Source: Onthophagus taurus (Eukaryota > Arthropoda > Insecta > Coleoptera > Scarabaeidae). From it: a stretch of 64,000 nucleotides of DNA. A program made the position numbers and the translations under genes. Numbering within the stretch: the first letter of the stretch is position 1; the number at the start of each line of letters is the position of its first letter. Below the pieces are notes generated by a model, which worked only from the letters and a program-made list of their open reading frames with translations, ran no database searches and was not told where the DNA came from. The DNA is taken from contig NC_091971.1 in the NCBI RefSeq assembly GCF_036711975.1, positions 9,431,501-9,495,500 of the forward strand, given 5' to 3'. Shown here one piece after another: positions 44,401 to 55,015 of the stretch.

Positions 44401-45830
44401 AAAGTCAACCTTTGTTACTGCTAAGAGGAACAAAGCTTGGTCTCGATAACTGGTTATACACATTTCCACAAATAGAAGGATTCTGACATAATTTCAATGT
44501 CAAACCACCGTTAGATCATTATCGGTGTAGGTATTCAAAAGATCGGAAACACCTAAAGTGCAATTCTAGAAATTCTGGGAAAATGTTGGAGAGAGAAGAA
44601 AAATATAATATAAATAATCCGATTCGAATACGAGTTTTCAGAAAAATATGCTGTTTGACTTAAACTCCAGCTGCTACACATTTGCGTGATAGATGAAATA
44701 TTCCAAAAAATATTCTATTGCGTCATTCAGACTGCGGAGAAAAATGCTTTGATGTCGTGTTAAATGCCGTTGTATTTGCCAATCAATTATTTCCGAAACC
44801 CAAACCCAACCCACTCCCATTTACATGACTTATTTTATTGGTATGCATATCTTTTATTTATAATTAAATAATTATTTTATGAATAAACATCGAGACAATA
44901 AAATTGTTTTCACTTACAATTCGTGAATCCGTCTCCGGAAACAAGAAAGCTAACAATGGTCCATTCAGCAGGTTAAGATGAAACCTGAATACAGCCGTCA
45001 CCATTTTATTTGGAGATGCAGCTAATAAGTAGATCTGAAAACAATAATTAATTAAAATAAAAATGGGTTATGCATGGGTACAAATCGATTTATCTAGGAA
45101 TTCATAATGGATGAAAGAAAGTTGTACGTCATCGCGGAAGGTCATCGGCGAGTTAATAACCATTGCCACTGACGCAAGTCATAAAATTATATGTGGAATC
45201 GATAGTTTCGAAAGTATTTTGTATCTTTTATGATGGAGTAGTAAAAAGAAAATTAAATTATGAAATTGATTGATTTTGATGATGGAAAGATACTTTGATG
45301 GGATTCAACGCATTGCAGGAACTGCCCAAAATCGGCACTCCTCAGTGACCGGCATAAGTAAAACCGCGTCGAATGAAAAGCATTGAATCAATACCCCCAC
45401 CAGGCATAGCATATAAGCCAATGCAGATAATCTAAATCTACTTTTAATGACTACCTAATTTCAGTGCCAAAATTTAAAATTATATATTCCTATACAAAAA
45501 TTATTTAAGCAAAATTACCTGTATTGCAGTAGCAACGTGACAGGGATTCAGCAGGTATATCACAGTGCTCGATGAGAACTTATAGCCTATTTCCATGCCC
45601 CAAATTAGGGACATGAGGACGAGAAGCGTCCTACGTCCACCTCTGTCTCTCCTGACATAGGCGGCTTCGGGTAAAGTTATCCTTGCGAATGCCCATCGAA
45701 TCCCGGCCGCTGCCATCACCAAGACGATTGCCGTTTCCAAACGTCGCCACGTGGGATTTAGGAAATTCGCACATTCCGGACCTGCGTTTCTCGGCACCGT
45801 TTTATTCACACCGCTATAGGCCCAATCCAT
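41448..45830 (-). CDS. TMEM164: TMEM164 homologue, multi-pass membrane acyltransferase
   Basis: Five exons on the minus strand: 45519-45830, 44918-45034, 42054-42132, 41889-41989, 41448-41693; 284 residues, with all phases agreeing. Diagnostic segments: MDWAYSGVN and GPECANFL at the start, [20 protein letters not shown] with HVAT (Cys97 in the invariant NPCH), [58 protein letters not shown]. About seven hydrophobic helices. Human TMEM164 is reported as a Cys-dependent acyltransferase making polyunsaturated ether phospholipids and affecting ferroptosis (family knowledge). The last helix region diverges from vertebrates and the tail is short and His/Asn-rich. An overlapping plus-strand frame (41279-41758) is only its shadow. 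Confidence 0.93.
42133..44917. other. Large TMEM164 intron
   Basis: No gene recognised. It contains CCCAACCCAACC-type simple sequence at about 43028-43070 and its complement GGTTGGGTTGGGTTGG at about 43278-43298, an inverted pair of telomere-like G-rich tracts. Other open frames are short and without domains. Confidence 0.4.
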
Positions 45831-48280
45831 TTCTTTTTGGTACTTGATTTATCACTATTATTTTGGTTTCTAAAATAAATAAGTAATAAAAAAAATGTTG
45901 ATCATATCGTTATCCTATAACAAATGAATACTACGTGTAATTATCTGCCATAAAAAATATTTTTGAATTATTAACGCAAAAAAGAAAATTTGATTCAAAA
46001 ATGAACTAATAACATGTTGATTGCCGCGTGAACTACCCACGAAATATACGAGGAAAAGGGGGTACAAGTTAACGATGTAGAAAAAAAGTAATCGATTCGA
46101 CAAGTTTACCCTCAAGCTTACGATAACCGTAAGGGTAGTGGTAAGATTGAACGATACGTTCCCACTTTCCCTTAGGTCCGCGACTTATTACCTACCTTTC
46201 CAGATTTCAAATAAAAAACTACCATCAAAACGCACGCGAAACCTTATTTCTCTTTCTACGAAATAACTAGATTAATTACCGTAACAAAAATTCTAAGGTT
46301 TCTAAGCTTTACAACAAAATAAAAGAAACGTCACTCAAAAAACTCTAAATTAAACTAATTATTACAGCAAAATTAATTCTTACCGAGTAGTAATTCACCA
46401 TTTCTTATAATCACATTTAGGTGAGGACAGCCGTTAAAATTATTAATTGTTCCCCGTCATTTCTCTGCTAGATCTCGTACCGACCGAAAGCTCCCGTGAG
46501 CTTTCGCGAAAACATGGTCGCTGCACCGCGCGAATAAAGCTTGTTGCACTAGCGTCGAACGTTGAGCAATTGAGCCGGTTGATATGCAGACTTTGGCGCA
46601 GACTGCTCGACTTGCTGCATAGCACCAAGAGGTAGAGCTTCACGCGGACTGCCGCCTATTGAACGACGAGAGCTTTACGCGAAAGGGGATCCGAGGGAGA
46701 CCCCTTTTGGATGAATTCAGCGAAAGCTCCAAAATTGCAGAGATTCACCCTTCGATTTTTCATAACAACATCTGGTGACATCTGCAAAAATCAAGAATTA
46801 ACTTTTGAATGAGTAGAGATCTATACTTTTTATTTCGTTACAGGAATTAGTGATTTTGGAAAATTTGCGTTTTAGATTCTATGGGAATTATCGATTGAAA
46901 TGTGTAGGTTTCAGTATGTTTATGGTGGAGTAGTTCTGCGTTTCATTACAAGGGGGCTCTATGTGTATAAAACATTTTCGTTTATGATATTTATTTAAAA
47001 AATAAGTTTTAAGAACATTTAGCTTTAATAAATAGAATAATGGAATGAATACATCAAGATTTTTATATTTTGCCAGATAAATAGTTTGAAGTTGATATTC
47101 CAATCTAAAGAAACACGGTAAAGCTTGCATTTATAATCGTTTATACTTACTACTACATCATTAAGTTTCGAGATTATTTACAAACACATGAGGTTGATAT
47201 GGTCGTAGATGAGGTTTTTTGGAAGAATTGGTAATGATCCAGTTTTATCCGGAGTTTTGAATCGAGATGTTTGCCCCATGCATCTTAAAGATAATCATCA
47301 AATGTTTTATCAAACTGGTTATCTAGTACAACCTTTTTGCAACATTTTCAGGTCTCTAGTGAGATAATTGTCTCAGACTACCAGGATTTTGACTGCCAGC
47401 TGTACTCTTGCAGCTAGGTATTTGCCACAAGCAACATTTGCTTTGGAATACACATTCCAACTCATACCTTGGAATTTTGAAAGTTACTTATACAAAAATT
47501 TTTAAATATAGGTCACTCACTGTTGTTTGTAGTAATTACCAAAATCAACGTGTATGGGAATGAATAAAGCAAGGAGAAAGAGTTTGCAATACCTGTATAA
47601 ATTTTATTTATATAAATTGATATTTACAGAAATAATTTGTAGACGAAGTTAATTGTACGTAAACTTCAGCTTGGCGAAGCACCAGGTACATTTGATATGT
47701 TTTTCAGATTTTCCTGTAATGATATATGGTCTCGGATGCGAAAAGAGGCGTATCGTGGATAAACAACTTTACGAGAACGACTGATAAATTCCGCGTACTC
47801 TGCCTTGACAAGAAATAATTTTTTTGTAAACATCACTTGTCGAAAATAAGGACTATTTAGGTCTAAAATTTTAATCTTAAGATAAATCTTCTATAAACTA
47901 CTTTAAAGCAAAATAAAATACAACGAATTGTTCAGATTATTTTTACCACAGCAGAAAGCATGGGATACTCTTAGAAGGCATTCTGTTAGTTTAAAGATTT
48001 CTCTTAGCGATTTTTTGTCATATTATCTCATCATATCTCATTATATATTTTTCTCATGTTATGCCAAGAAGAGGTGAATCAAGTTTTAATAAATTGTTTA
48101 AGATAATACCAAGGAAGCTGATTTGAGAACTTTCAAAGCTCTCTCTGCAATCTTTTTGATGTTTCAAACTTTTTTGGCGGCAGAGTCTTCTTTAAGCATT
48201 ATTCTCATTTTCATTGTGATGTTCTATATGATCTACATCGCATGTGGCAAAATGGTGTAATTCATGTGAAACATAGAGTT
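45831..48280. other. TMEM164 upstream region and gene-free spacer
   Basis: The TMEM164 leader should lie right of 45830. Positions 46440-46740 are clearly GC-richer, with repeated GAGCTTT(A/C)CGCGAAA and a hairpin AAAGGGG ... CCCCTTTT (46682-46708). This may be promoter, conserved non-coding DNA or an old repeat. The remainder is AT-rich and featureless. Confidence 0.35.
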
Positions 48281-48389
48281 TAGTTGCTACAGCTCCTTTT
48301 TCGGCGCGTTCTATATCTAAACACAAGGATTATTCTGATAATGGCTAAAACAATAAAAAACCTTCCCAGAACAGCTGGAATGAAAATGG

Positions 48390-48940
48390 GAATCACATTA
48401 GTCCATGCCGACAACCTCAGCAACACCAAGAATACCAAATACTTAGTAACATCCAAGGAACCGATAAGATGTAAGCTGAAAATCGATTCCAAGATTGTCG
48501 AACAGGTGAGTCGCTTCAAATATTTATTTGGGGCAGAAATAAAGAGTTACAGAAACCTTTTAAACGGAGTGAGAGAATATAACACGATAATAACAGCCAT
48601 CACAGCATACGTGGTAAAAAGAAGACCAGGTACAAACAGGACCCTACAAATGATGAGAACAGTCGAAATGAAAACACTAAGAAATATACAAGGCAAAACT
48701 CTGCACGAGAGAATACGGAACGAAGATGTCAGACAACAATGGAGTACAGAGCATAGGTAGATGGGTGAGACAAAGACGAAGATTTTGGGACAAACATATT
48801 AAAAGAATGGAAGACTATAGACTCGTTGAAAACGCCAAAATTAATAACCCAGTAAGAAGAAAAACACCACCAAAACGATGGCGAAAATGTTGGACCTCAT
48901 CTTCCGGGGAGGATGTGGTGACATTGAGCAGGAAGTAGCC
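48390..48940 (+). pseudogene. Non-LTR retrotransposon relic, RT 3' region to C-terminus
   Basis: The frame reads NTKYLVTSKEPIRCKLKIDS, then IVEQVSRFKYLFGAEI, then, after a deletion, MMRTVEMKTLRNIQGKTLHE, then RIRNEDVRQQW. In a second frame (48726-48938) come GRWVRQRRRFWDKHIKRMED and PPKRWRKCW. These are the standard order of the segment after the RT active site and the C-terminus of a widespread insect non-LTR group (FKYLGA.I ... R.W.DHV.RM ... GRPPKRW). Internal deletion and frameshift make it dead. Confidence 0.8.
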
Positions 48941-49559
48941 TACCAATATGGATATTTGGAGTTCTACCTACTTTTTTCTGCTATCATTACTGGAATCAGT
49001 GTTGCATTTCCTTATTAGTACTTCTGCTACTGTTATTCTTAGCAGGATCTTATTTTCTGATCAATTTTTTTGCGATTCATTGTCTTCTTATTCGTCTTGA
49101 CCATCATTCGTATGCTGCGTATATGCTTTTAGTAGTGTTATTTCGTCATTGCTGCTGTCTGTTTTCATGGATTTGTTGAAATCATTTTGTGTTGCTCACA
49201 CAGAGGTGTTTAGCCAATTTGCCTTTTAGCCAATTAGCCCTTTAGCCATACATTTGCACAAATTATATTTACTACCTTTGCTGGTATCATCGAGTTCCCG
49301 GCAGTCATCACAATTTCTTTGTCCACTTTCATTTGTTTCGTTTTATTTTTATTTGCTTCGACTATTTAAAAAATCAAAAATGTTAATAAAATCTATCGAA
49401 TTGATTGGTACAGTTGTTTTAATAATTTTCCTTTTAGCTATACATTACCATGCCGTGGTTATTCATTATACACCCCTCCATCAAAACGGTACTCGGCACA
49501 AAATTGGCCTCGTTTAGGCCGACATTCATGGAATTTAATACATATATCAATTGTAATTC

Positions 49560-50300
49560 AATTTGAGAAGCGTGGGACCTCTGGCGCGGTCAGCCGCGCC
49601 ACAATTTCCGAACCTGGTCGGTGGGGAAAGGGGGTGATGGTGAGGCGAAAATCATGCATAATCCTGGGATAACTCATTTACCAGAGGGCGCGGTCGTCTC
49701 TGCCTATTTGTCAGCACGACCCCCGCGGGGTTTCCCCGGTTCCGGAACGGAGAGAACCCTAGGCCCGGCTGACTTATTAGACGAATTAGGAGACAAATCA
49801 TACGGGAATTTGATAATCTATCAATGAACCATTGAAATTCAAGCTGACCCTTTTGGTAATGAAAAATTTCGACGTTCAATTTTTAGTCGAATTTTTCTTT
49901 TTAGGATTGTTTTGACAGTTTCAATTTGATGAAAACAATTCTTTAAAGAGAGAGAAAATGGGTGCGTGGCACCCGGAGTCCATTAAACTTTTTCAGAGGT
50001 CCTCTAATTACGGGAACAATTAGCAAAGCGCCATTCCGACGCGCCAACCGCCTCTTCCCCTCCATTGGGGGGTATTAAAGCCAACTAAAACAGAACGCCG
50101 AAACCCCGACGAAAGTACACACGCGAACAATTATCGCGAATACTGCACGGCTGACCACTGCCGACGGGGCCAACGCGGTAGAGGTCGCTGCAAAGTCCCA
50201 ATTAGCGTCATTAAACCGCCGTGTACGTGAGAAAATTCCGAACACCCCATTTCCCCAATTACGTTTAGTCGAATTGTAGCATCCAAAGGATTTCGATTAT
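49560..50300. other. GC-rich non-coding island
   Basis: Much richer in C+G than its surroundings, with GCGCGGTCAGCCGCGCC near 49584 and CCCCGCGGGGTTTCCCCGG near 49722. The open frames on both strands lack domains. Such islands in an AT-rich insect desert are often enhancers or conserved non-coding DNA of a developmental gene nearby; that is inference. Confidence 0.3.
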
Positions 50301-51269
50301 TGAAAAGAAAACTCAAACATGTTTTTTTTTTATTTAAATCAAAAAGAGAATTACAGAAAGATCAATAAGTTTTAATAGGGAGAAAATAAAAGGTGTTTTA
50401 CCCAACTGATATATGGAGGATAATGTTGGAAGTAAGAAGAGTTTTCCTTCGGGGTTTTCCTGCTAATGTATTCGGGAACTGTCTCGATAATAGAAAACAA
50501 CATCCCTGCGGTAATTCCAGTTGGTACGATCCTTTTATTCCAGTCCTAACGCCGGAAAACGTGGGTTTCTTCGCCAAAGAGGAAAAAAAAAGAAACAAAA
50601 ATTAAACTCGACGATCTTTTCCGGGGGTTGTACAATGTAATTTGAACCTTTCCCTCTCGCATTTAGATATCTTAATGTCGTCCGTATCTAACTGTTTAAG
50701 AGTGAAAGATGTTCATCTCAAAAATATTCTTGAAAGAGACGAAAATATCTAAAAGAGATATTCCTTTCGTTTTATATTTTAACTTTTTCTATTTTTATCT
50801 TGGATACGTAGGTATTACGGGTGGGTTATCTTTTGTACTGGGGAGGCGAAATTAAGCCGATTTTAATTACGATTACGTGTGCGGGCGAGTCGCGAAAATC
50901 AGAACAATTAACGAGTTCCGGTTGAGGGGAATGAATTCGTTGAAACGATCTCGCAGTTCGGCTGAAAATCATCCCTCCGAATTCTACCGGTGTTAATTTT
51001 CCGACGACCTTTTCTGAATGATGCTCCTAATGTATGCAAGAACTTTTTAATTAATATTGTGTTCGGGTTATGACTGAAGTTTGGCGCTGTCGTCGTTCAA
51101 CTTAAATGGAGCCGAATCTAATCGTCTCGGTAAATTATGGGATGACTTATAATTTTTTAAATTCAGAAATTAAAATTTCAATTTTTTTTTTAAGTTGAGA
51201 TGTGAAAAAGATTTTAAGGGGGTTTTCTTTGTTAGCTTTTTAAACAATAATTTTTCATAAAGTCTTATT

Positions 51270-52680
51270 AAAGTCTTATTGAAACGTTCGAGTTTAGCCG
51301 CACATCTCTCAAGACGGCTAAACCTGAATGATTCTAGTTCTAGGCTTATTATTATTATTGCTGCCGGGCTGAGGAGGGCGGCCCCTCTCGTTCCCGCGAC
51401 CTATAAGATCTATTGTAACTTTAGCCCTCCAAAGGTTTAGGGCAAATGTAGGTCCTTAATGAACCTTAGTATTGTCCTGAGGTCTTGAACCTTTATGTCG
51501 GTAGGTAACAGGGGAGTTTTACCGAAGACGTTGTGCCTTAGACGGCCTCTGGCGACGCAATTGCAGAGTATATGTTCAGCAGTTTCTGACTCGTCGTTGC
51601 ATAGTCGACAAGTTTGATCCTCAGCTTGTCCAATGTGGAAGAGGTGGTATTTTAGGGGCACATGGCCGGTCAGGTAGCCTGAGAGCGTTCTTAGATCCCC
51701 TTTGCTGAGGCATAAAACCTCTTCGGTTTTGTTTTGCGACGGAGTTATCATACTCTTCGCTTGTCTGTGACCTGGAAGTTCTTTCCAGCGTAAGGCTATC
51801 TTTGAAGCCTCCCAGTTGTTGATTATTTGTTTTAGGTGGCTTTTTTGTAGTCCACATCCAGGTTGGGGTCCAATGAAGGGCGTGTTTGCTGCCTCTTTGG
51901 CCAGCTTGTCGGCCTTCTCATTGCCCTCAATGTTGCTGTGACCTGGAACCCACCATAGGTCACAGCAACATTGAGTGCAATGAGAAGATTTCTAGGCTTA
52001 GTGTTAGTTCTAGTGTTAGTGTAAAACTAGAACTAACACTAGACCTAGAACTAGAAATATTTTGGTTTAGCCGTGCGTCTGAAGACGTACGGCTAAACCC
52101 GAAGCTTTCTAGTTCTAGGTCTAGTGTTAGTTCTAGTTTTAATTGTTATTCAGAGCTAGATTGCTGTACTTTTTTGTTGATCTAAAAGTAGAACCAATAC
52201 TAAACCTAGAACTAGAAACATTCAGGTTTAGCCGTCTTAAGAGACGAACAGCTAAATCCGAATGTTTCTAGTTCTAAGTTTAGTGTTAGTTCTAGTGCTA
52301 GTATTAACTTTAGTTACAGTTGTTATTCAGAGTTAGATTGTTGTATATTTTTCATTCAACTAAAACTAGAACTAACATAAGACCTAGAACTAGAATCACT
52401 CGAGTTTAGCCGCACGTCTCTCAAGACGGCTAAACCCGAATGATTCTAGTTCTAGGTCTAGTGTTAGTTATAGTAAATAGTGCTAGTGCAAAACTAGAAC
52501 TAACACCAGACCTACAATTAACACTTTACCTAGAACTAGAATCATTCGGGTTTAGCCATCTTGAGAGACGTGCGGCTATACCCGAATGCTTCTAATTCTA
52601 GGTCTAGTGTTAGTGTAAAACTAGAACTAGTACTAAACCTAGAAGTAGAAAGTTTCGGGTTTATCCGTGCGTCTTTCCGG
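51270..52680. repeat. Fold-back repeat cluster B, interrupted by a retrotransposon piece
   Basis: At least six half-palindromes of the CTAGAACTAACACTAGACC family occur between 51290 and 51340 and between 51985 and 52670. Most are joined by the core CGGGTTTAGCCGTC ... GACG(TG)CGGCTAAACCCG. The linker CAGAGTTAGATTGTTGTATA seen here is close to the linker in cluster A. A non-LTR RNase H fragment sits inside (51425-51970). No open frame belongs to the repeat itself. Confidence 0.8.
51425..51970 (-). pseudogene. Non-LTR retrotransposon RNase H domain, 3' fragment
   Basis: The minus strand reads LWWVPGHSNIEGNEKADKLA, then KEAANTPFIG, KSHLKQIINNWE, LTGHVPLKYHLFHIGQAEDQ and CRLCNDESETAEHILCNC, ending at 51437. 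WVPGH...GNEKAD is the end of an RNase H domain. The C-x2-C-x8-H-x4-C is the C-terminal zinc knuckle of I/Jockey-type elements. The frame is open for over 150 codons, so the insertion is fairly young. It is cut at 51970, where the same RNase H sequence turns round. Confidence 0.85.
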
Positions 52681-52689
52681 TGAATTATG

Positions 52690-53030
52690 GGCTATCTTGT
52701 AATTTTTCAAATTTAGAAATTAAACATAACTTTCTTTGAAGTAGAAATATGAAAAAGATTTTCTTTGTTAGCTTTTTAAACAATAATTTTTCGTAAAGTC
52801 TTATTAAATGCTTCTTTTTAATTTAGATCTTTCCTCCGAGAGATGAAATAAAATTTCCCTTGTTAAACGGACTCAAGTTGTTTTTCAAGATTGCTGCTGT
52901 GTCGTTTTTGTATTGCAAAATTTCCAAGTGGAATGAGACGCCGCTTACTCACCCCGTAAATTTGCATAATAGCCATGAATATGAATATTTCATTTCGCTT
53001 TCAAAATAGCTCCGGGTTTTTGTGGCAGGT
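52690..53030. other. Spacer with no recognised feature
   Basis: AT-rich. Parts of it (AATTATGGG ... TTTAGAAATTAA, TTTTTAAACAATAATTTTTC) repeat sequence just left of cluster B at 51135-51260. The fold-back cluster thus lies between two direct copies of about 120 bp. Confidence 0.4.
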
Positions 53031-54470
53031 TCTCTTTACTTAATTGATCGTTTGGCATAGTTTAAGGAAAAACCTGGACTTGGTTCGCTGAGATGGGGCC
53101 ACGCATTTAACATAATGGGTAGTTGATTCGCCCTTCGCGTCCCTAAGACCAGCGCAAGATTAACTGCAGTTTGGATAATTTCAACCTCGTGCTGAGAAGT
53201 TGTTCGTGCCCGAACTTTGGCTGGAGTTCGTTGGTAAAAATTCCATACTCGGCAAGTTTTTAAATTAACACCGACAAACAAATACCTGCGGCCGACCCGG
53301 TGGAAAACTTCTTCCGGAAATATTCCGCTTTCGGCGCATCTCTCCGCCCCTACTTTGGGGAATATTTTCCAATAAATTTGCCCTTAAAGCTTTTAGAGTT
53401 TATAAGAAGTGATACCAACGAAAGATAATTTAATTTTTCTCTTCGAGGATGCCCTTCCCTTTACAATAGCAGGACGAAAATGTTATTGGTTTTCTTCAAG
53501 CCTTTAACAAAATAATTTCGGTTTAAATCTCAAGAAAAAGTTTACGAAACGAAGTGTATTCAACTCTGGTTAGTGTTTATCCATTTCCTTGTCCTTTACA
53601 GTAGATTTTCTGGGCACTTAAGGGATTTAGCTCTGGTGAAAAAACAAGCTGAGGGTTGTTTGCTTTTTCTTGGTTTCGGGAATAGAAAGAAACGATTCAA
53701 GTACAACTTCAAGAAAAAGAGGCAAAGAAATTGATTGATGATATTTGCTAATTAACTTTAAGTATTTATTATTATTTTTTTTTGTTATATGGAAAGAAAT
53801 CAATTTTACAAACATATTCGTGACACCACATACAAATATTCAAATATTTATACCCTCTCACCTTTTGCAGTCGTTTGTATCAAACATTTTTTTTTGAGAT
53901 AAAGAAAGAAAAGGGGGCGAATATTGTTTATGATTACGGAGGGTTGAGAGAAGAGGCGTTGAATCCGGTGGACGCGTCATCCTGGGACCCCATTGTTTAT
54001 CTTGACACTCGATTAGGCCTTCGCCCCCTTTTGCGATAAACAAATGCGACGCGTCTTGTCATCCGAGTGAAACGAGGCGTGCCATTTTTTATCCTTTTTC
54101 CGCGTTCGAGCGACGTTCGAAACGTTCGCTCGTTTATCCAACGCGAATAGATTTCGATTGTTCAACGCAAGGCCCCCCGGCGAGCTCGCAAGCGACACAC
54201 ACAGGAAAAACATGAATTTCCATAAAACAGCGTCGCGGTTAAAACTCTTAAGCGGATTAATTAAAAATTCAAATTTTCTAACGCGCCACAAGAAAAACCG
54301 TCGGTGTTTTTGCGTGGACAAAAAACAAAGTTGTAATCGAATTACCGAAAATTAACGGCGGAAGCGAATCGTCGCCCCTCTTTTAACACGATTAAGACGA
54401 ATTTTTGTCGCTCGCCGTCGTTATGCAAATGTACGTTTAACTCCGGAACAAATTATGCAGGTAAAGGTGT
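53031..54470. other. Two GC-richer islands (53040-53345 and 53920-54445) in spacer DNA
   Basis: Both stand out from AT-rich flanks and contain runs such as GCCCCCCGGCGAGCTCGC. Open frames in them (for example 53036-53281 and 54013-54321, both minus) have no domain, codon bias or splice support. Candidate conserved non-coding DNA only. Confidence 0.3.
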
Positions 54471-54659
54471 TCATTTAATAAGCGCCTCCCGTAGACCAAC
54501 CTGATGTAAAACCACCACAAACGATGGGTGGTTTCCAAAATTTTTCATCTAACTAAACGGTCGATACGCTCAATTTACTATGCTAATTTTACACTTTTTT
54601 TGCAAAGTCAGAAAAAACATTTTTAACGCTATGTGTGTTGTAGTTGAAAATATATAAGA

Positions 54660-55015
54660 ATTTACAAATGTTTATTATTTGACACTAAATCTTCATAAAA
54701 TTTGCTTTAAAATGTTCTTTATATCATGATGATATCACCATTCGTTCTTGAGATACGATCTTTTTAAATTTATATGTCATATCTTTAACAATAAAAAATG
54801 CAGAGTTGGGTTTAAAAAATCATATCAACGACGTTTATGGAAAATAAGAAATTATTTATGGCACATTAAATCTTTATCAAATTTTCTTCAAAATATTCTT
54901 TATTTTATGATGATATCTCGATTCGGTTTCTGAGATACGATCTTTTTAAATTTATGTTATATCTTTAACAATAAAAAATGCAGAGTTGGGTTTAAAAAAT
55001 CGTAACAACGATATT
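54660..55015. repeat. Tandem duplication of a 183-bp unit
   Basis: TGAGATACGATCTTTTTAAA occurs at 54748 and 54931. AACAATAAAAAATGCAGAGT follows each copy, and the flanking CATGATGATATC is shared too. Two copies about 183 bp apart are visible. The monomer length is close to the Schip1-intron satellite, but the sequences differ. Confidence 0.8.

Noticed and set aside
46681-46708. Terminator-like GC hairpin followed by T-run
   Set aside because: Prokaryote-style terminators have no role here; kept only as part of the GC-rich block.
48280-48519. 79-codon antisense frame with hydrophobic content
   Set aside because: Complement of the non-LTR retrotransposon relic.
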